A DNA stretch of 30,005 bases from Lentimicrobiaceae bacterium. Its GTDB lineage: Bacteria; Bacteroidota; Bacteroidia; Bacteroidales; WCHB1-69. Within the stretch, counting starts at the first letter, position 1. The number at the start of each line of letters is the position of its first letter. Shown here piece after piece: positions 24,477 through 30,005 of this stretch. The position numbers and the translations under genes were made by a program. Location of the stretch: assembly GCA_009776395.1 (NCBI GenBank), contig WRNX01000003.1, forward strand, positions 1 through 30,005. Reading direction: 5' to 3'. The notes under the pieces are model-generated. The model did not search any database. It was not told where the DNA came from and worked only from the letters and a program-made list of their open reading frames with translations.

Positions 24477-25554
24477 GCTCCAATTTCTTCTGTTTTTTAT
24501 CTTTTGAAATCTTTGATAACTCATTAAGATTCAAAGAAAAAGTAAAATAATTGGGAACAGCGCCTACGGCATAATGAGAACGCGAAAAACCAAATTGAAT
24601 GGATTTAATATCTATTAAAAATCCATACGCAAAACCTGCCATACTCTTTTTTTGAACAATATACATCTCTCTGTTTTGGTTGTAGTTAAAACTTACAAAA
24701 AGGGAAAGATATTGTATGGGAATGATCTCCAATCCAAAATTAATATGCCGGAAAAAGTTATTTACCCCTTGATTAAATTTTGAGGGATATTTATACTCAC
24801 CACTCATGGCGTCAATTTCCAACAGCGGGTCGTTCTCTCCCACATATCCCATTTTCCATTTATAAAGAGTGTGTAAAGATATATGATAACGTATGGGGAT
24901 AAATTTAAGCCGCTGCGAAAAAGCGAATTGAATATCAAAAGGCGCCCATTTGTGGTTTCCGTCAACAAAAGGTTTTAACTCACCTCCAATATTTTTTGCC
25001 AACAATGCTAAAGCAATATTGTGTTTTTCATTGTAATAACTTCCTGCAACATCTACTGCCAAGCCAAAAGAGGAGTAAGATTCGTAGCCGCTACACATCA
25101 ATTTAAGGTTTGCGCCAATGGAAAAGGCGCTGTCTAACGGACGTCCCCAACCTAAAGTAAGTCCAAAATCATTACAGGAAAATGTTCCCTGTTCATACCC
25201 CATTTCATCTGTATAAATAAAAGTTCCGTAACCCATATAGCGCATCTCGGCGGCAAAACTGCCCACTTTATTGAAAGTTTGCGCATAGATGGCAGAAACA
25301 TAACCCGTATGCGTAAAATAATCTGAAGCATTTACCGACAACGAACTGCTAAATCTTGGCGCAATCAAAGAGGGGTTGTACATAATGAGCGAGGGGTCAT
25401 TGTCGTGCACTGCAATTAATCCTCCACCCAACGCCGCAAGCCGCGCCGAAAACTTGTAATCCATAAAATGATAAACATAACTACCTCCCGTTTGCGGAAA
25501 AGAAAAATTTATCATAAAGAAAAAGAAAAAAAGAAAAAAAAGTATTTTTCGCAC
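24454..25554 (-). CDS. porQ: Type IX secretion system protein PorQ
   Basis: Outer-membrane barrel of the PorV/PorQ (FadL-like) class, part of the T9SS attachment complex that releases and anchors cargo. In 366 residues the signal peptide is KILFFLFFFFFMINFSFP. The mature start is TGGSYVYHFMDYKFSARLAALGG, followed by GLIAVHDNDPSLIMYNPSL, both typical of PorQ. Alternating barrel strands follow. The start codon is GTG at 25554: an in-frame TAA lies five codons upstream, and the next ATG would destroy the signal peptide. The last residues (LERVTSYKF) come from a heptamer repeat array, so the natural C-terminus may have been extended or replaced. Divergent from speB. porT lies at 10973-11791. Confidence 0.85.
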   Translation of the reverse strand: MRKILFFLFFFFFMINFSFPQTGGSYVYHFMDYKFSARLAALGGGLIAVHDNDPSLIMYNPSLIAPRFSSSLSVNASDYFTHTGYVSAIYAQTFNKVGSFAAEMRYMGYGTFIYTDEMGYEQGTFSCNDFGLTLGWGRPLDSAFSIGANLKLMCSGYESYSSFGLAVDVAGSYYNEKHNIALALLAKNIGGELKPFVDGNHKWAPFDIQFAFSQRLKFIPIRYHISLHTLYKWKMGYVGENDPLLEIDAMSGEYKYPSKFNQGVNNFFRHINFGLEIIPIQYLSLFVSFNYNQNREMYIVQKKSMAGFAYGFLIDIKSIQFGFSRSHYAVGAVPNYFTFSLNLNELSKISKDKKQKKLERVTSYKF

Positions 25555-25635
25555 AATTATTCCAAATTATTTAGACCTTCTTAATAACGATTGTAATGAT
25601 TTATTATTTTGGATTAAAAAAAAATCACTTGTCTC

Positions 25636-25666
25636 TTGACAAACGTCTTTTCATTTTGTATCTTTG
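25636..25666 (+). promoter_or_regulatory. Bacteroidota promoter for the agmatinase gene
   Basis: TTGACAAACG (TTG at 25636-25638) is followed after exactly 20 bases by TATCTTTG (25659-25666), a full match to TTG-N20-TAnnTTTG. Predicted transcription start is near 25671-25674, giving a leader of about 65 bases that contains GAGTTAC heptamers. It shares its -33 core with the comF promoter. Confidence 0.75.
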
Positions 25667-25676
25667 CCGCCGAATT

Positions 25677-25697
25677 GAGTTACGAGTTACGATTAAT
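25677..25697 (+). repeat. GAGTTAC heptamers in the agmatinase leader
   Basis: Two exact GAGTTAC units (25677-25690) and a degenerate third (GATTAAT). They belong to the same family as the ten-unit array at 10142. They lie just downstream of the predicted transcription start and so would be in the mRNA leader. Confidence 0.65.
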
Positions 25698-25738
25698 CAT
25701 TCAACGTTAATCACTATTATGAACAATTACAACCGTTT

Positions 25739-26581
25739 ATGGAATATTTTTTAGATATGCCGTCAGAATTTGCAAACATAAAAAACGCAAAATATGTATT
25801 ACTTCCAGTGCCTTATGACGGCACGAGCACCTTTCAGAAAGGCGCTGACAAAGGTCCGCAGGCAATTATTGATGCTTCCGATTCAATTGAACTCTACGAC
25901 ATTCAGACCGAATTAGAAGCGTACAAATCAGGAATTTATACAGATACTTCGGATTATTCCTTTGGTTCCCCCGAAATTATGGTAGCAGAAGTAAAAGACA
26001 GAGTAAATTTTTTTTTACAACAAAACAAAGCCGTAGGTTTGATAGGCGGCGAACACGCTATCTCTATCGGGGCTATTCAAGCATTTGCCGAAAAATATCC
26101 CAATCTGTCTGTTTTGCAAATTGATGCTCACGCCGACTTGCGAGACACATATAATGGCTCAATATACAACCACGCCTGCGTAATGCGCCGCGCTCAAGAA
26201 GTGGCAAAGGTAGTGCAAGTGGGAATTAGAAATGTGTGCATGGAAGAAAAACAAAACATCATTCCTGAAAATATTTTCTATGCACACGAAATTTGTGGAA
26301 AAACCAAATGGATGAAAAAAGCAATTGAACAACTTACTGAAAATGTATATCTGACTATTGATTTAGACGGTTTCGACCCCAGTATTGTGCCCGCAACAGG
26401 CACCCCCCTGCCGGGTGGTTTGCTGTGGTACGAAACGCTTGAGTTTTTAGAACTCCTTTTCAAATCGAAAAAAGTAGTAGGTTTTGATGTTGTAGAGCTT
26501 TGCCCTCAAAAAGAGAATAAAATATCGGATGTGCTGGCAGCTGTGTTGGTGTACAAAGTGATTAGTTTTATGGAAAGGTAA
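25739..26581 (+). CDS. speB: Agmatinase-type ureohydrolase
   Basis: Hydrolyses agmatine to putrescine and urea, if it follows the closest family. In 280 residues it holds the complete binuclear manganese ligand set: GGEH with H106, DAHAD with D129/H131/D133, and DLD with D208/D210 in LTIDLDGFDPSIVP. Length and the PYDGTSTFQKGADKGP motif near 25-40 fit bacterial SpeB. Other ureohydrolase substrates cannot be excluded. An arginine decarboxylase gene, its usual neighbour, is not in the window. ATG at 25739. A short 11-codon frame (25719-25754) overlaps this start. It has the clearest promoter in the window. Confidence 0.9.
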   Translation: MEYFLDMPSEFANIKNAKYVLLPVPYDGTSTFQKGADKGPQAIIDASDSIELYDIQTELEAYKSGIYTDTSDYSFGSPEIMVAEVKDRVNFFLQQNKAVGLIGGEHAISIGAIQAFAEKYPNLSVLQIDAHADLRDTYNGSIYNHACVMRRAQEVAKVVQVGIRNVCMEEKQNIIPENIFYAHEICGKTKWMKKAIEQLTENVYLTIDLDGFDPSIVPATGTPLPGGLLWYETLEFLELLFKSKKVVGFDVVELCPQKENKISDVLAAVLVYKVISFMER

Positions 26582-26755
26582 CATTCCACGCAAATTGCAT
26601 TTCTAGTAAAGAATTATAATACATGATGATAATGAATAATTAGTTAAAAATACTCGCAAACTTTCTTTAAGAGAACAAAAATAATTATTATCCATTCTTT
26701 AAACTCCCCCAAAAATTTACAGTCAAAGGTGCAATTTTTTTTTATTTTGATATTT

Positions 26756-29434
26756 ATGACATCCAACCCAAAACTATTATTCATTTACATTTTACTCATT
26801 CTCCATTTTCCATTCTCCATTTTCCATTCTTTTGCCCAACAACGACCCGGCGGCGGACAGGGCGGACAAATGCCCGATCTCGGCTCACAAGGTGCAGTAG
26901 TGGGTACAATTGTAGATGAAAACAAAGAGCCTATTCAGTACGCCACTGTTTATGTGATGAATGCAACAGATTCTACTACGGTTACCGGCGGTTTTTCTGA
27001 CGAAAACGGCAGAATCGTGATTATTGATATTCCCTGGGGAACCTATATTGCACAAGTAAATGCCATGGGCTACAGTAAACATTTTACTTCCGAGTTTACT
27101 TTGTCGCAGACCAATCCACGCTTTATGATGCGCCAGTTTGCCGTTACCCAACGCACTCAAATGCTTAAATCTGTTGAAGTTACCGCACAAAAAGAGATGC
27201 TGCAACAGAATTTGGACAAAAAAGTTTATAATCTTGAAAACAGTATCATTACGGAGGGCGCCACCGCAGTGCAAGCCCTTTCCGAAATCCCCTCGGTTGA
27301 TGTAGATATTGAAGGAAATGTTTCCCTTCGCGGAACAGGAAACGTTACCATCTTAATTGACGGCAGACCTACCAACTTAGAATTAGACCAGATTCCCGCC
27401 TCAGAAATTGAAAGCGTGGAGGTAATTACCAACCCATCGGCAAGACTTGACCCCGACGGAATGGGCGGAATTATTAATGTAATCCTTAAAAAGAAAAAAC
27501 AACCCGGTTTTAACGCCTATTTCCAAGGCGGATTAGCGACCTCTATTTTTAAAGAAAATTTCTATTTGGATGGCGGTAATCTGTCCGCAAACCTGAACTA
27601 CACCTATCATAAAGTGAATATGTTTTTAAACTACAATTTTCGTAGCGGACAAAGACGCAGCGCAGGCGAATTAGACCGTACCTCATGGTTTCAAAAAAAT
27701 GAAGAAACACCCGCCGACTCAACATATTTGTGGCAAAACAATGGAAATAATTCACAATTTTTTGGAAATAATGTGAGAGCAGGTTTGGATTATACTATCA
27801 ACAAACAAAATACGCTCTCTTTCGCTTTTGGATATAACAGATTTGATAATAAAGATACCAGCAATTTATCAGCAGAAAATTCCCGATGGATCTTTAATGA
27901 AAAACAACTGTTTAATACCTATCAACAAGATGGCGCAGATAAACGTTTTGGTAATAATTTTTCAGGAAATATCAGTTATAAAAAAACATTTGACAAACAA
28001 GGAATGGAATTAACCTCCGATCTTTATTATACCGAAATTATAGGAAATTCATCAAGTCAATATTTACAGCGGTTTACGTTACCGGATACGTTGCCCAACT
28101 ATTTTCAAAAAACGAATACCGACATGCGCAACCGAACGGCTACGGCACAGGTTGATTTTATTACGCCAGTAGGAAACGGCGGACGCATTGAAACCGGATA
28201 TAAGTTTTCGTACCGCTCTATTTGGCAAGATTATCGTTTGTTTTATGGAAACACCTACTCGGATACTACGGAAAGCAAACAGCAAAGAAACAACTTTTTG
28301 TATCAGGAGTTAATCAATGCCGCCTATTTTATCTATTCCAATTCTTTTTGGAAAGTGTTAAAAGTGCAGGTTGGATTAAGAGGGGAATTTGCAAACACGT
28401 GGTCGGAACTTTTTCCCGCCGAAGGAGAATCAAAGACCTATCCTAAAAATTATTTAAAACTGAAAAATATTCTCTACCCTACCGCTCATATACGATATGA
28501 TATCAATAACTATCATTCTTTGCAATTAAGTTTTTCACGAAGAGTTACCCGTCCCAGATTTTGGAATTTGAATCCTTTTGTAGATGTTTCCGACAAACAA
28601 AACTTGCGTATGGGAAATCCTGATCTCGGTCCGGAGTTTGCCAATAATTTAGAATTGGGTTATTCTATGAATATCAAAAATTCATCTTTTAATGCTACTG
28701 TTTTTTACCGGCAGCGCACGGACTTAATTACACGCTATACAGAAATGCGGCAGGCATATATTAAAGATGGATTGATTTACTATACGCTCATTGATGGCGA
28801 TACTTATACCTTGCCTATTGAGGATAACTATTTGGGATTGGATACATTTACCTATACTTTAACTTCCTCGCAAAATTTGAACAAAAGTCAAAGTATTGGA
28901 TTGGAATTGGTTTATGGGCAACGATTTTGGGGGTTTTGGCGTGTAAACTTCAGTGGAGATTGTTATTATGTAAAAATTAACAGTAATGACTTGATTGACC
29001 CAAACTTATCTGATGATTGGGCGTATGGATTTCGATTAAATCAAACTTTTACATTACCAAAAAATTGGGATATTCAACTCAATTTTCGTTTTCGTTCCCG
29101 TTCTATAACTACGGGAAGTATGGGTTGGGGCGGCGGCGGCGTTGGGCAAGGAAGACGCAATGCCCAATATTCGCTCAACTTTGGAATAAAAAAATCTTTC
29201 TTAAAAAACACGATGTCGGTAAGTTTAAATATTCGTGATTTAATCCCTAAACTTAAAACTGTTGTTGAATCTTACGATTACACCAAAAAGTTAAGCGGTT
29301 ATTATTCCACGAGTACCCGTTGGCGCAGTGCGTTTCAAATGAACTTAACTTTAACTTACAGACTTAACAACTACAAACAGCAGCGAGAGCAGATGCGCGA
29401 TATAGATACGGGCGAGATGCCCACAGGGGATTGA
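26756..29434 (+). CDS. TonB-receptor-like outer-membrane beta-barrel protein
   Basis: An 892-residue outer-membrane protein. Domain order: signal peptide (28 residues); Gly-rich stretch RPGGGQGGQ; carboxypeptidase-regulatory-like beta-sandwich (GTIVDENKEPIQYATVYV, about 55-140); plug domain (VQALSEIPSVDVDIEGNVSLRG to NPSARLDPDGMGGIINV, about 175-250); then a large OMP_b-brl_3-type barrel with SFSRRVTRPRFWNLNPF and GNPDLGPEFANNLELGY. A TonB box is not evident. Such proteins import or bind unknown ligands; the family is common in Bacteroidota. I chose the ATG at 26756 over the GTG at 26729 because it gives a normal-length signal. The signal's hydrophobic part (ILHFPFSIFHSFA) is coded by CATT(T/C)TC heptamers. 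Confidence 0.88.
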   Translation: MTSNPKLLFIYILLILHFPFSIFHSFAQQRPGGGQGGQMPDLGSQGAVVGTIVDENKEPIQYATVYVMNATDSTTVTGGFSDENGRIVIIDIPWGTYIAQVNAMGYSKHFTSEFTLSQTNPRFMMRQFAVTQRTQMLKSVEVTAQKEMLQQNLDKKVYNLENSIITEGATAVQALSEIPSVDVDIEGNVSLRGTGNVTILIDGRPTNLELDQIPASEIESVEVITNPSARLDPDGMGGIINVILKKKKQPGFNAYFQGGLATSIFKENFYLDGGNLSANLNYTYHKVNMFLNYNFRSGQRRSAGELDRTSWFQKNEETPADSTYLWQNNGNNSQFFGNNVRAGLDYTINKQNTLSFAFGYNRFDNKDTSNLSAENSRWIFNEKQLFNTYQQDGADKRFGNNFSGNISYKKTFDKQGMELTSDLYYTEIIGNSSSQYLQRFTLPDTLPNYFQKTNTDMRNRTATAQVDFITPVGNGGRIETGYKFSYRSIWQDYRLFYGNTYSDTTESKQQRNNFLYQELINAAYFIYSNSFWKVLKVQVGLRGEFANTWSELFPAEGESKTYPKNYLKLKNILYPTAHIRYDINNYHSLQLSFSRRVTRPRFWNLNPFVDVSDKQNLRMGNPDLGPEFANNLELGYSMNIKNSSFNATVFYRQRTDLITRYTEMRQAYIKDGLIYYTLIDGDTYTLPIEDNYLGLDTFTYTLTSSQNLNKSQSIGLELVYGQRFWGFWRVNFSGDCYYVKINSNDLIDPNLSDDWAYGFRLNQTFTLPKNWDIQLNFRFRSRSITTGSMGWGGGGVGQGRRNAQYSLNFGIKKSFLKNTMSVSLNIRDLIPKLKTVVESYDYTKKLSGYYSTSTRWRSAFQMNLTLTYRLNNYKQQREQMRDIDTGEMPTGD
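26797..26831 (+). repeat. CATT(T/C)TC heptamer array, 5 units
   Basis: Five in-register 7-bp units: CATTCTC, CATTTTC, CATTCTC, CATTTTC and CATTCTT. The family is stop-free in both directions. It encodes the end of the hydrophobic core of the signal peptide of the receptor-like protein. The preceding bases (CATTTA, CATTTTA) look like degenerate units out of register. Confidence 0.9.
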
Positions 29435-29528
29435 TTATGTTCCAGTATTAAATAATGGTTACGTTTATTTATATTAAATAAAAAAATGTTTCAAAAAGTT
29501 AGACAGTTATTAAAAAAAAAGATTTCTA

Positions 29529-30005
29529 TTAATGATTTTCTCTAAAACATTTCAATCTTTCTTCCAATATCGGCATTTGTTCCATTTTGATAAGCGAAGT
29601 ACAGGCACGCAATCCCTCCGTGCGCTCACTGCCCGTAATTGCCAAAGAGATTGCACTAATACCGTAATAAAGAAACTCTTTCAACAATTCTTCCCCACTT
29701 AATCCGGGATAAGATATAGTGAAGTAAAAACCATCGGCAAGGGGTAAATCTTCATCTTTGTCATACACCAATTGAAAACCGTTTTCTAAAAACATCCGTT
29801 TCATGATGTTTGCTTTTTCGGCGTAAATTTTTACATCGTCTAAATAATTGTAAGTATTTTCGTTGCAGGCTTTTAAGATGGCAGCCATGGCATACTGTGC
29901 CGAATGCGAAGTGCCCGAACTGATGGCATACACCGTACCGTAAATGATTGCGCGTCCCAATTTGGGAGTGCCGAAATAGGGCACCAAATCGGGAAACTCT
30001 CTGTG
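29529..30005 (-). CDS. Class I/II PLP-dependent aminotransferase, C-terminal part
   Basis: The minus-strand frame is open to the window edge, so this is the last 159 or so residues of a longer gene (family about 430). The visible part starts HREFPDLVPYFGTPKLGRA, continues with GTVYAISSGTSHSAQYAMAA and LENGFQLVYDKDEDL, then GISAISLAITGSERTEGLRACTS, and ends in EERLKCFREN. The arginine in EGLRACTS is the expected carboxylate-binding residue of fold-type I aminotransferases. The PLP-binding lysine lies outside the window. Substrate cannot be told; aspartate-type or methionine-type enzymes are both possible. The 94-base gap to the barrel gene is AT-rich with no clear signal. Confidence 0.85.
   Translation of the reverse strand, partial: HREFPDLVPYFGTPKLGRAIIYGTVYAISSGTSHSAQYAMAAILKACNENTYNYLDDVKIYAEKANIMKRMFLENGFQLVYDKDEDLPLADGFYFTISYPGLSGEELLKEFLYYGISAISLAITGSERTEGLRACTSLIKMEQMPILEERLKCFRENH

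Noticed and set aside
29450..29490. AT-rich inverted repeat TTTATTT-ATATT-AAATAAA as a terminator
   Set aside because: The stem has no G/C pairs and neither strand has a proper trailing T-run, so it is likely chance in AT-rich DNA.

Overview
The window comes from a low-GC member of the Bacteroidota. The reasons are two type IX secretion (T9SS) genes (porT and porQ), an outer-membrane beta-barrel receptor with an N-terminal carboxypeptidase-regulatory-like domain, a DUF3078 protein, the arginase-fold gene directly behind topA, a topoisomerase I with no zinc fingers, and promoters of the Bacteroidota form TTG-N20-TAnnTTTG. The exact order cannot be fixed from sequence alone; an uncultured Bacteroidales-like or related lineage is plausible. 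The region is chromosomal housekeeping DNA. Coding density is high and no gap exceeds about 190 bases. I found no tRNA, rRNA, CRISPR array, transposase or phage gene, and no convincing GC-rich terminator.

Layout. 1-4100: nadA (NAD synthesis) converges on an AddA-like helicase-nuclease. 4100-8000: a comEC - TPR protein operon on the minus strand. 8000-10970: a TPR lipoprotein, ruvB and a small outer-membrane barrel gene on the plus strand, converging on porT. 10970-14320: porT, radA and a glutaminase-less GMP synthase subunit, all on the minus strand. 14460-15500: tsaD. 15500-21030: DUF3078 protein, degenerate arginase-fold protein, topA and comF on the minus strand. 21120-24412: glmM followed by a two-gene ABC exporter on the plus strand. 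24450-25554: porQ on the minus strand. 25739-29434: agmatinase and a large TonB-receptor-like barrel protein on the plus strand. 29529-30005: the C-terminal part of an aminotransferase, running off the window.

Themes. DNA repair and topology genes (AddA-like helicase, ruvB, radA, topA) and competence-type genes (comEC, comF) are frequent. PorT and PorQ, though not adjacent, belong to the same secretion machine. Two arginase-fold proteins occur, one with a full set of metal ligands (agmatinase) and one that has lost three of six.

The most interesting layer is not a gene. Short tandem arrays, mostly 7 bp period and some 8 bp, are scattered through the window: (A/G)(A/G)GTTAC, C(T/C)TTCTG, CATT(T/C)TC, TTAGTGA, ATTTAAAG and TTTTTAAA. 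Families with no stop codon in a given direction are found inside genes in that direction. Two gene starts have their secretion signal peptides written in these heptamers, one helicase carries an in-frame insert in a linker, and porQ ends in a heptamer array. The stop-containing families lie only between genes. Separately, glmM carries an in-frame palindromic insert of about 20 codons between 10-bp direct repeats. These look like actively spreading or recently expanded micro-repeats that have been tolerated or co-opted in coding sequence.
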